A stretch of 64,000 nucleotides of DNA from Dacryopinax spathularia (lineage: Eukaryota > Basidiomycota > Dacrymycetes > Dacrymycetales > Dacrymycetaceae). The notes beneath the pieces were generated by a model that worked only from the letters and a program-made list of their open reading frames with translations, made no database searches and was not told the DNA's origin. Numbering within the stretch: position 1 is the stretch's first letter; each line of letters opens with the position of its first letter. Position numbers and translations under genes: made by a program. Location: assembly GCA_037974965.1 (NCBI GenBank), contig JBBPFI010000001.1:1612001-1676000 (forward strand). The letters are read 5' to 3'. Below, one piece after another: positions 11,758 to 22,308 of the stretch.

Positions 11758-12045
11758 GAACAAACGGAGCGGACATTGCATAACGGCTCCTTGAACAGGA
11801 CCATGCCGGTTCACATACCTCTAAGTCACAACGCTAATCATAATCTTCATCGGTTTTCGTGCGACAGAAATGATATCGAATGCAGAGCATCGCATTGCAC
11901 AGACATAAGGCATACAGCATATTTTGTGGACAGAATGTCCGTACGCATGCCCCATACCGTCCCATACATACTGCCCTCTCCGCTCCCTCATCCCACAGTA
12001 GGCGATTATACCTTGAAAGCACGAGACTGGGACGATAGAAGTTAG
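11758..12045. other. convergent 3' intergenic region between the acyltransferase and eL18 genes
   Basis: 288 bases between two gene ends that face each other; no gene or RNA seen. Confidence 0.4.
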
Positions 12046-12743
12046 CTAGATATACTGGCGCATACGCGCAGATTTGCTCACCTTTCTCCTGCCACGCGCA
12101 CGCTCGAACTTCCTGCCCTTCGAGATAAGGTACGGCTTCTTGTGCTTGTGCGGGCCCATGCCGAAGTGCCTGACAGCCTCACGTGCGTTCTTCTTGCCGC
12201 GGAGGAGGATGGTGTTGGAGCCGGTAGGGGCGCGGAGCGCAAGCTGGTCGAGGGTGAGGGTCTCACCGCCCGCAGCGAGGATGCGCTCCTTGGCGGAACG
12301 GGTGAACCGGAGAGCAGCCACGGAGAGCTTGGGCACCTGCAGAAGGCGCTCGTCGTCCGTCACGGTGCCGACCGTCACAACCACCTTGCCCTCAGCATCC
12401 TTGCCCCCGTGAGTCTCAGCGACGATCTTGGAGATGGAGACAGGCGGGCGGTTGATCTTGCTCATAAACAAGCGCTTCAGAATAACCTGTAGTCAATTTC
12501 AAATCAGCCACCTGCTTCGCCTGAACGCCTTAAAGGAACTCACCTTGTTGAAGCGGGAGTCGGTCCTGCGGGCAAGGAAGCGGTAGAGCTTGACGAGCAA
12601 GAGGAGGTAGGGATCCTCGCTCTTGGGCGCCGTGCGGTTGCCCTTCTTGACGTGGTGCTTCTCGATGTCGATACCCTATACACCAGAGAAAATCCTCATC
12701 AGCAACGTCTTCCAACCATGCTTAAACGACGAGGACGCACCAT
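12046..12743 (-). CDS. RPL18: 60S ribosomal protein eL18
   Basis: Large-subunit ribosomal protein of the eL18 family, 191 aa from three exons: ATG alone at 12741-12743, then 12544-12675 and 12046-12486. After the start Met the protein reads [20 protein letters not shown], then [18 protein letters not shown] and NRPPVS, and includes [20 protein letters not shown] near the C terminus. All are signature stretches of eL18. The first intron lies directly after the start codon (donor GTGCGT), a layout common for ribosomal protein genes. The length is close to the usual ~187 aa. It is divergent from the Tra2-like gene at 13082 across 338 bases. Confidence 0.96.
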
Positions 12744-13081
12744 CTTGCCGTCGAGAAAGAGTAGTGTCGGTGAAGTCGAATTGCTTGCTGCGTGCGACGA
12801 CAGACGGCGCTGGGTCGGCGGAGGCAGAATTCAGTGAGTGTCGCCCTGAAGTGAGCGGCTCACGAACTGTACAGTTCTTTGGCCTGAGCGCGAGGACCCG
12901 ATGACGGAGCCAAAAGGGGAAGAGAGCTTGATGGCTCGCGTGGATGAGGTGTTCTTTGCTTCCGCTAGAAACTCCACACAACGATTTGCAGGGTTTAAGG
13001 GCGTGAGTCGCGCGCTTGTTGGCTCTTGCCGCCATCCTCGCTAACTTTACTTGGTCGACGTAAGCTTCGACATCCTACAAA
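12744..13081. promoter_or_regulatory. bidirectional promoter between eL18 and Tra2-like genes
   Basis: 338 bases between two divergent start codons. No TATA box is obvious. Both flanking genes have their first intron immediately after the ATG, so regulatory sequence may also lie in those introns. Confidence 0.5.
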
Positions 13082-14065
13082 ATGGTATGTACAATTTCGT
13101 GCGACATATGTAGCACACTTGCTCATCAACCTATTCCTTAGTACTCTGATATGCTACCTCCTCAAGACGACCGGGAACGCGCCTTCCCGCCTGCCAATGG
13201 GGATGCACCACGCGATCGTGGTGACCGCGAAGATCATGACATGGACCGCGAGCGGGAACGCCCGCCGCCTCGTGACGATGACAGGCCGTCCGGACCCCGT
13301 GGCGGAGGAGGACGTGGTGGATTTAGCGGTGGGCCTCGAGGGAGGAACACAGTAGCACCTCAACCTACGAACGTGCTGGGTGTGTTCGGCTTGTCCGTTC
13401 GTACCGTGGAGAGGGACCTGGAGGACCTGTTCAGCCAGTATGGACGGGTTGAGAAGGTTACCATCGTCTATGATCAGCGCGTATGTCGTCTTTGTGTCTC
13501 ACACATGTCCCCGAACTAACTATATGCGCAGTCTGACCGCTCCCGTGGCTTCGGCTTTATCCGCATGGCCACCGTCGAGGATGCCACCAAGTGCATCGCC
13601 GAGCTCAATGGGCGGGACGTGAACGGCCGCAACATCCGCGTCGACTATTCCGTTACCGAGCGTCCTCATGACCCCACCCCTGGAAAGTACATGGGTGCTC
13701 CGGACCGGGACCGCCGTACTGGCGGCTACGACAGGAGCTACGGCAGCCGGGACTACCGCGACCGTGACTACCGCTCGAGGGACTACGACCGCGACCGCGA
13801 CTATCGTGACCGGGACAGGGATCGTGATCACCGCGATTATCGCGACCGCGACCGTGACTACGACAGGGATAGGGACTATCGCTCGCGCGACCGCGATAGG
13901 GACTACGACAGGGACTACGACCGTGGCCGCGATTATGACCGTGATAGGGACTACCGCAGGCGGGACTACGACGAGCGTGAGCCCGTCGTGGACAAGGAGA
14001 AGGACCCCTATGGCCGCGAAGACAGGAGGAGGGACGACAGGAGCCGCAGTCCTAAGCGGTACTAA
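13082..14065 (+). CDS. Tra2-like RNA-binding protein (RRM plus Arg/Asp-rich tail)
   Basis: Three exons (ATG alone at 13082-13084, then 13142-13480 and 13532-14065) give 291 aa. Residues about 70-145 form one RRM, with RNP2 VLGVFGLS and RNP1 RGFGFIRM; an intron falls between the two at YDQR/SDRS. The N terminus is rich in Arg, Asp and Gly-Gly repeats. The C-terminal ~130 residues are DRDRDYRD-type repeats ending in a short SR element (DRSRSPKRY). A single RRM flanked by charged low-complexity arms is the layout of transformer-2/SR-like splicing factors, acting in the nucleus on pre-mRNA. The tail is mostly RD rather than RS, so a general RRM mRNA-binding role is the alternative. Confidence 0.85.
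13700..13990 (+). repeat. coding tandem repeat of Asp-Arg/Tyr-Arg units
   Basis: The 3' exon of the Tra2-like gene consists of degenerate 6-18 base repeats such as GACCGCGACCGTGACTAC, encoding alternating DRDRDY and YRDRD units. Codon choice varies between units, so selection appears to keep the peptide pattern rather than the DNA repeat. Confidence 0.7.
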
Positions 14066-15714
14066 GGCCCTGACCGCCGACTCCTCGTACTACAAGACCT
14101 GTGTATCTTCTTTTCAGCGTGCTGCGCCCGGTTTGTGGATCAAGATGATGCGGATCCTGGGAAGATTGGCAAGTATCGTACGTGCTGGTCCGAAGTTGTG
14201 CAAGTCAAGCCATGCCCCGTCCCCAAGGTCCTCAGTCTTCAAGTATGCGGATCGCAGCGAGAAGAGAACCAAAACCTGTTTCAATTATGTCACCGCCTCC
14301 CAAGTACTCTAGTTCTGAAGAATGCCTATTCAAGATAGTTACGTGAAGACGGAGGAAGTGAAGTCCTCTGCAGGGAAGAAGCCTGCAAGATGCATCGGAG
14401 TAGCAAGGCGTCAGGCAGCCAGTCGCCCAGAACTCAGTGATTGTGGTTGAAGCCGCAACCGGTCAAGACTTGTGCAAGACGTGTGAAGACAGTAAGTCAC
14501 TCTTACCATGTCTACTAACGCGGACCCAGCTCGGTGTGCACAAGCCTGCGACCGAGTGTTTCAAGGCGGATTTTTCTGCGTAAAGCTCGAGTTACAAACG
14601 GTTCAAAAGTCCGGGAGAAGGACGTGGATCCACTGCTCATGGTCACGCACGGCCCTGTTCGACCCGGCCGCTTCCTGAGCGATCTACCGGGCGACAGACC
14701 ATCAGGTGTGTAGGTGAAATCCGACAAACCCAAGTGGCAAGGTTGCGACTGTACCGGTTTGTCCACCATCAGCTCGTGTCAACAAAAATCTGCGCAAGAG
14801 CGACTAGTTGCAAGGCGCCTTTCGATTAGTCGGTTAAGACGGAACAACTCGATTCGCCTCATAACCCCTACAGGTGCGTACGTCGCCCAGTAAGATAACT
14901 TAGCTAGGTATTGTGTATTCCATAGCTGGTAGTTGCAGTAATGGATTTATCTGATTCTGGCATCACATTCACCGCGTCCGAAGCAGAAGTGAGGGCGTCA
15001 ACAACACAGCCGCCGCAAAATCTGCGCCGGGGAAGGCAGTAAGGATGACGCCGCGCTGACCTGTCAAATCAATGTCGCGTTTCCCACTGGCCGGCCAGCG
15101 AGGACGGGCCGGGAGAACGCGCGCTTGGGTGGGTGATGTGGGTTATGTCTTTCCGATCAGGGCCGAGGCTCATCATATCATCGATCGCGCTGTAAGCTTG
15201 TATGTGTGAGCTGTATGAATCAATTGGCATCACAAGGGGGGATGGTGGGTGACAAGGGGCGCGGATGAGAGCTGCCGAAGGCCTCCGTGGCTGCCGGCGC
15301 GTGAAGTGACCCGCCGAGGCTGAGTTTCCCGAGTACCTCCGCGTCCGTCCCGCACATTAGGCCTGCAAATCAGTAGGGCCTCCTCCTCTCCCGCAATAAC
15401 ACGGTCGGCCCAAACAACCAACACTTTGCCTATCTACCATCTGGTCCTCCCTGCTACATACGAGTTCACCCGGCTAGTCTCTTTCCCTTTACTTTACCCC
15501 TTACTACCCCACGGGCTTGGCTGGCAGGCACTTCAGTTCGTGCGACAGAAAATCTCGATAATTATCACTCGCCTCAAGCAGCGATGGCGGTCGTCTAAGG
15601 GGATCATACCCTTGGTGACGGCATCCTCGCGCGCAGGAACCACTCTCTACCCTCTCACCGTTCAGGCACCGGTACACACCCATCAAACGCACCAGAGGAA
15701 GACGATACGGAGCC
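14066..15714. other. intergenic region between Tra2-like gene and MDM34
   Basis: About 1.65 kb. The first few hundred bases are probably 3' UTR of the RNA-binding protein gene, and the last ~300 bases (CT-rich, many CCT/TTC runs from 15420) probably the promoter and leader of MDM34. I see no protein family, tRNA or repeat array between them. Confidence 0.45.
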
Positions 15715-18160
15715 ATGGCATTCGTCTTCAACTGGCCGCGTTTCTCGGACCAGTTCCACGCCTCCGCACGGGAGATGCTCGAGTCTGCGCTCAACAAGGG
15801 CTCCAAGCCGCCCATCATAGCCGATAAGATCGAGGTTGTCGAGCTGGAGATGGGCACCCAGCCGCCCGAGCTGGAGATACGCGATATTGGCGAGCTGACG
15901 ATGGATCAGTTCAGGGGCATCTTTCGGCTGAGCTATTCGGGTGATGCGTATATCGTGTTAAGGACCAAGGTCCAGGTGCGTGCACTCCCTTGCTTACCCC
16001 GTATCTGTTTTGTACTGACTGCTCGAATAGGCCAATCCGCTCATACATAAGAAACGCGAGATGCACCTCCTGGACGGAGGACCAGGGATGGTCGCCGCCC
16101 AAGCACCCCTAGTCGTACCAATGCATCTCCGCCTCTCCAACTTCAAGCTCAACTCCTACGTCGTCCTCGTCGTCTCCAAGCAAAAAGGCATCACCCTCGT
16201 CTTCAAGACCGACCCGCTCCAGAACGTCGACGTGAACAGCACGTTCGACCGAATCGGCGTCTTGCAGAAGTATATCCAGAAGGAGATCGAGGGCCAGCTA
16301 CGGGAGATGTTCAGGGAAGACCTGCCCAGCATCATACACAAGCTCTCGCAGCGCTGGTTCTCGCGGGAATTGAGCGCGAAGGCGAGGGTCGAAGTGCCCT
16401 ACGCGAAGAAGTTCGCCCGTCCGCCAACGGAGGAAGATACGGAGTTCGAGAGCGTATCACAACAGGGGGAAAGGACGTACGTCGCCCCTGTTCACCAGCC
16501 GGCTCCTCCATCGGCGTTCGCACCCCACCGTCCAACGTTGGAACAACGCTACTCCCAATCCACCGCGCGGAGCACAGCGTCCCGTGGATACTCGCAAGCA
16601 TCTTCATCCCGCTCTCCAAGATCGGTTCGCTCCGGCTCGTCAACACCCGCACCGGTCTCGTCCACATCATCCACTTTCCCCGATATAGAGAACTACGACC
16701 CCACGTACGGCCTGCGACCCGAAGAGCTTCCAGCAAAAGGCGACTACTCCGGCTTCGCTAGGCTCTGGCAAGGGAGCGGCGGGCTCGCAGAGCTGGCCGA
16801 AGAGCCCGAAGCGCTCGAGAGCTCCTTCCCAGGCTCTGCATCAACAGCTGACGAGGCTGAATGGGCGCAGTCCGATGCTGGTGCGCCGGGGTGGCAGGAC
16901 TTTGACCTTCCGGCGAGCGAGTACTGGGATGAGAGTATTGATGACCAGGCTCCAGCGGTGGACTACGAGACTGTGTACGCCGTCGGAGGCGGTACCGTTA
17001 CTCGACCTCGTGTGCTGCACTCTCAAAGCCTAGTAGGTACGCCGAGCGATACCGCAACTGTTCGATCTACACAAGGGACCGTACGCGCTCCGTTAAGCAG
17101 GACGATGTCTGTTCGGGGAGCCGCTTCGCCCGCTCTGCCAAGGCTCAAATTCTCGCGCGCTAATAGCTTGCCGCTGGGGTTGCGCATACATACCCCTCCG
17201 AGCGCTGTTAGTACGCCGGTGGCTATGGCTGTCGGTTCACGACCTAGTCCGCTTGGGTTCGGGTCTGCAAGCTACTTCCAAGGCTGGGAACAAGAGGACC
17301 CGGCGACGACGCGCTCTCCGCCCCCTTCTTCAAGACCGCATTCGACCCGGTCGTCGTCGTTTGCCGAATCTGCTTATTCGCTCCCACATAAGACATATAC
17401 CCCGTCACTATTGGGCGCCACACAACCTATGAGCCGCACGCAATCCATGCCCGCATCCCGCCGCGTCAGCCCTCCATCCACAACTCCCCGTTCTCCCCCC
17501 GCGCCCATACACCGCCCTCCCCTCTCCGCCCTCCCCGCCAACCCAGCCCGCCCATCCCGCTCCTCCAGCGGCCTCACATATTCCGGCTCCACTCCCCCTT
17601 CCTCCGAAGTGCCCCCTACAGAGGAAGACGAGCCCCTCTCCCCCTCATCCGCCAAATCCTTCCCCTACGCCGCCCACGCCTCCAGAGCGCGAAGCGGGAG
17701 CATATCCCAGCGACTTTCTCATTCCCATCTTTCGCCGTTTGAGCAGCTGTATGCCTCGTCACCGCCCAGATCGGAGTACGGCAGCGAGCGCGGGATCGTC
17801 CTTAAGCCCGCTGTGAATGCCCGCGTGAGCCAGCTCGCAATGCTGACGAACGAGCATCAGACCCTCTCCCCTTACACTCGGTCAATGCAGCACTACGCCG
17901 TCCGGAGCGCCGTGCCCAAAGCCAATACACCAGGTCTGGACGGCAACGCGCCGGTCGAGCGAGCACCAATTAAGGCGAGGAGGAAAAGGACGTATCATAT
18001 TGGAAAGAAAGCGCCTGTTACCCCGCCGGAGCCGGCGCCTTCGTCGCCGAGGCCGGCATCGGATTATTCGGAGTATTTCCATGTTTCGCCGCAGATGGAA
18101 GAGGCTCCGATATTAGAAAGCGAGGGACTGCATCATCGAGCGCCTTACGTGGCTGCATGA
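15715..18160 (+). CDS. MDM34: Mdm34, ERMES complex subunit with SMP domain
   Basis: Subunit of the ER-mitochondria encounter structure, a lipid-transfer tether in the mitochondrial outer membrane. Two exons (15715-15975 and 16031-18160) give 796 aa. The first ~200 residues form the SMP domain: MAFVFNWPRFSDQFHASARE, then IADKIEVVELEMGTQPPELE, GDAYIVLRTK, MHLRLSNFKLNSYVVLVVSK and a DVNSTFDRI stretch. These are near-diagnostic for Mdm34. The rest is a long Ser/Pro-rich low-complexity tail with a basic KARRKRTYHIGKK element near residue 740. The protein is well over the ~460 aa of the yeast form because of that tail. The ATG at 15715 gives the conserved MAFVFNWP start. Confidence 0.94.
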
Positions 18161-18463
18161 TCCTCGCGCACCCCCTGCGCCGACATCCTGGAAATCTCAG
18201 GAGAAATCTCAACGCGAAACCTTATTCTTGCCCCCCCCTCCCCCCCGCCACAACCAACCATGTTTTCGTCCGCCTTTCCATGCCTTTTTTGGTCTCTTCT
18301 CTGTAGCAAATCATGACTCCTAACGATACATTATCATCTCTATACCTAGGAAACGGAAGTGCTTGTAACAAAGGATATCAGGACTACTCAAAGTTGGTTA
18401 CTTCTTGTGTCCATCCGAAAAAATGTCACGATTTTTTGTCCAAACAGTATCTGTCCCTCTGTG
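18161..18463. other. convergent 3' intergenic region between MDM34 and the virilizer-like gene
   Basis: 303 bases containing a C-run (18227-18247) and the two gene ends. No gene seen. Confidence 0.4.
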
Positions 18464-21400
18464 CTAGACTGGATAGAATGGCATGCCGCCATTTTGGACG
18501 TTTGTTGCGGGTATGATCGGGACTTGGGCGCTTGGTATGGCGGGTAGTCCTGCGGCTGGTAAGGGTATGACTCCGGCTGTAGCTGGTGCCTCAGCGGCGT
18601 GCTCGAAATCGTCCACATGCCGGCTGGGCGGCCGACTCGTATTCAATCGTGCTTGTGGCAGAGTACGCAGTTCTCGGAAGTCGTTGTTTGAGTATGTCTT
18701 GGCGAGCGATGCGACAGGCGGCGATTTCTGTGCTGAAGGCGGTGCGGTACGAAGTCCGCCGTCCAAGCCACTCAACGGTCTTGACAGGGGTGTCGAAGGT
18801 GGCCGAGCCGTCTCTAGTTGGACGAGAGTCCGTAACGCGGCTCCGGTGAGAGGTGATGTAGTCGCCGGGCCGGGTAGAGGTGTCGAGATAAGCGGCAAGG
18901 ACAACCGACCGAGCAGCGCGGTAAGAGTTTCGGCTTTCTCCTGACCGAGTAGCACTTCGACAAGACCCTTGAATCTCGCTGCGGTGCCTTCAGAAAGTGT
19001 TGGTACAGGAATTCCGGTGACGACGCCTTCGGTGATCGGGAAGAAGCTGAGTGCCGTTTCGAGAAGCGAGATCGCCGCTTCCAGGGTCACTTCGCCCCGC
19101 TGCCATTCCATGGTGATCTTCTCCTCGATCTCGGGTAGGAAGGCGATCGCGGCGCCTATGGCTCGTAGCAATTGGTCGGGCTTATGGACGACCTCGGCGT
19201 CCAGGTTGGTTAACGGAAGATGCAGCTTGGGCAGGATATCCATGATGGAATCGCTGTTGGTCGCCCTGCAGGTGTCTGCTATGGTGATTGCGACTGATAC
19301 CGGTATGAGACTGGTCTCGACATCCCGTCGCGACAGCACCATGTCTGCGATCTCGATGGAAGCTGCCAGTGGTCGGTCCCAAATTGACCAAAGAGCGTTT
19401 GCCATTGCAAGGGCCACCGGATGACCAAATGCAATATACATATCCAGTTGTGCTTGTCCCATACCTTGGACAAATCGAAGTGATCGCTCAGATCTAAAGT
19501 CGCCATAGGCAAGGAACACTTCTTGTGCTGCCTTGCCTACTGACTGGCTGACATTGAAACCATCCTGGTCGAGGGTAGCCAGTCGTTCGAGGGCGAGCCA
19601 ATCGACCATGCCGAATGTTCCATCATCGATATCTCGAACTAGGTTGACAATCAGGTTGCTCCTCTCGGCATCCAGGGCGGTCAACAAAGCATGAACGGAA
19701 GGGAGCTGATCGAGAAGAAGTTTTGCCCAGGCGTCGTTCTGGGGAGTCGAGCCACGGTCTCCATCCAGAAGTGCGATCAGTAGGTCTGCGCTAGCAGTTA
19801 GCCTGCTGCTCGGATCGACGCCTTCTTCCCAGCGAAGACTTTCTTGCAATAACACTGGGAGAATGATGTCCGCTCCGCTATTGATGAAATTGCCGTCATC
19901 ATCCATTTCCGACAGCTTCGAGATCAATCGTTCGCAATCGACTCGAACCGATGGCTCGGATGAGTATCTTGTCGCATAGGTCGGTTGTCGCAGGGAAATA
20001 AGAAGCGATACGAGTGCTTGAATCGTAGGAGGAATCATTCCTGGTATGATGCCGAACTCGGGCACCATGTGCTGCAAGACTTGAACGCTCGCTTGTGCAG
20101 TGGTGACTAGTTCCCGAGCAGGACCTGAATCGGAGAGTTCCCAGTTCTGATAAGCGAGTCGTCGGCTCGCTTCCAGAAGGATGAGGGTAACGCATTGCAC
20201 GGCAGACGTATTTTGTCGCCAGAAGGAATGTGTGATGGGACGTTTGTCGGTACTTGCGTGCATTGCAGTCAGCAGGAGATGCAGTGATATTTGCAGCTGT
20301 TGTAGGTTCCCAGACGGCCACGACTTGGACGCAGTGGTCAGATAGGCAGCCCCAGCGTTCAGATCACCGCTGGCCGTGCTGACACTTTCATGCCCGTTCG
20401 AGTGCTCGGCGCCATTACGGTGCCCGGGTGCCGAACCTTGGGCATTCTGTATCTTCTCTAGAAGAGCCGATCCTTGATCGGATGTTGATAGGACCTGTCT
20501 AACGTTCTGATGTGTGATTGCTTCCTTCAGGATCTGTGTAGACGGGTAAGCCTGAGTGCGTCTGAGAACCCGCTTTTCCTTACCTCAATGACGCCTTCTT
20601 CACTCAGCCACAGATGCAAAATAGCCGCTGCTTTCCGACCAGCGGTATCTTCTCCTTCTGACTGTCCAGATATCAAGGACAACAAGCCGACAATAGTAAT
20701 TTTGAGCTTGATGCTGTGAGACCAAGAACTGAAGTCTTCGTTTGCGCCGAGTGCATCGAGGACGGCGGGCAAAAAGCCAGCTTCCCAGATATTGCCCTCT
20801 ACCCACGACATGTCCATATGCCCTTCACGGAGGTTGTCCCACATATGTATGTTCTGCTGTATGCGCTGTTGTAAGGCCGAATCCAGATCGGTCGGTAAGC
20901 CAACACGGCTTAAATAGTTGGCTATTGTAGCATAGGACGAAGCGTTGGCGAGTGCGAGGTAGATAGATCGGTCGACAGCGGAACCCAGCACGATCGGTAG
21001 GATGTTGTCTATTACAGCTGGTGCCTGATGGCTAAGAGCCGATATAAGCTGGGTCAGCAGCTCTGGAGATGGCTAGGCCAGACTTGTTGAGCGTTTGACC
21101 ATGCGGAATCGGCAATCGCGTTGACTTACAGACTGTCCCATTATCTCTACGAGTCGCTCTTCGATGTCCTGCAGAGCCGGCTCCGTGAGTTCAGAAGGAT
21201 CCACCGTCCCTTCCAGAGCATCAATCAACTCTTTCAGCCAGTCTTCCCCGATTTCATAGCTGTTTAGAACTTGCTCGAGCGTGATGTCATTGGACGAAGC
21301 TGAAGACGTGGAAAGCTGCCGTGCCATGAGGTCGAGAATATCAATGCCGCTGGATGTCGAACTGAGCAATCGCTGGGGTAATGCCAGCGGATCGGTGATG

Positions 21401-21997
21401 CGACGAGGATCGAGAGATGGCGGTAGGGGTGCCAATGATGGCGTGGGCAGAGCAACAGGTTCATATGTCGCCAGCGGAGCGGATGGTTCTAGTTCCACAT
21501 CTTCGTTTTTCCGCGGCTCTGTCGCATCCCTGCCATATACGGCCAGGGTAAGCGAGGAAAACGATCCCTTGATGATCAGCAATCTTGTTACGAGCTATAG
21601 CATAGGAATGTCAGGTCAGCAAAAGACCAACCTTGCACGAGATTAGTTTACCTGTTCACTTGGATCGACCTCATATTCCAGTTCGTCACCGGTATATTCG
21701 AGGGTAGAGTGTAATAGAATATTTGATGCCCGTGGCTTTTCATCTCCAGAGGGTAAAGTCTGCCAATTGAAGAATACTTCGAGGGAGAAACTAGATGGCT
21801 CGGTCTCTCTGCATGTGGATGTCAAGGGAAGAAACGATTCGAAGCCAAAATGCTTACGCTGAGAAATCGGGAAGATTGGGAAAGGGGGCCAATGAGGACG
21901 GCACTATGCGCAGGGACGAAACATGAACAGGCCTTGAGAATCGCACCGCGGCCAACGAGTTGGTAGGAGTCAACGTCGACAGAGATATGAGCCCCAT
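18464..21997 (-). CDS. virilizer-like subunit of the m6A mRNA methyltransferase complex
   Basis: Probable homolog of Virilizer/VIRMA, the scaffold of the nuclear m6A writer. After ATG 21997 (MGLISLS) the first exon reads VRFSRPVHVSSLRIVPSSLA. Later exons add FSLEVFFNW, an acidic strand ending in EYTGDELEYEV, and LIIKGSFSSLTLAVYG. This order of strands, ending in a Thr-Leu-Ala-Val-Tyr-Gly motif, is the virilizer N-terminal domain. The remaining ~850 residues look like helical armadillo-type repeats with a disordered Pro-rich C terminus ending FYPV. Introns lie near 21798-21855, 21595-21652, 21072-21130 and 20525-20583. Estimated length is 1050-1100 aa, shorter than animal VIRMA. It is divergent from the Slh1-type helicase gene across 311 bases. 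The assignment rests on the N-terminal pattern only. Confidence 0.7.
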
Positions 21998-22308
21998 CGC
22001 CAAGTCATTTGTCCAGAATCCTTTTCTCAGAGTCGCCTTCAAGAGTAGTACAGTGACGAGATCGAGCAGAATATTGAGAAGTCAGACGCTGCTGGTGGCC
22101 GCTGGGACAAAGACTTGTCCGGACCAGCGCCAACTTCCCGCCGGATGATGCCAGCTGGACCCTGAGCTTCGAACCCTAGCGAATGCACATGAATACGCAT
22201 TTCGTCGTCAACAACACCGTCGTGATTGACTCACCGCTCGTCACGGTGAACTTCATACCGTATAATTATACCCTTCCGACGTCCTGAACAAACAGTGCCT
22301 GGATAGCT
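21998..22308. promoter_or_regulatory. bidirectional promoter between virilizer-like and Slh1-type genes
   Basis: 311 bases separate the two divergent ATGs. A TATAATTATA string near 22261-22268 lies about 45 bases before the helicase ATG and could be its TATA element. No upstream frames extend the virilizer-like protein with a conventional ATG. Confidence 0.5.

Noticed and set aside
21998-22042. Extension of the virilizer-like protein to 22042
   Set aside because: The codon at 22042 on the minus strand is TTG, not ATG; the first in-frame ATG is at 21997.
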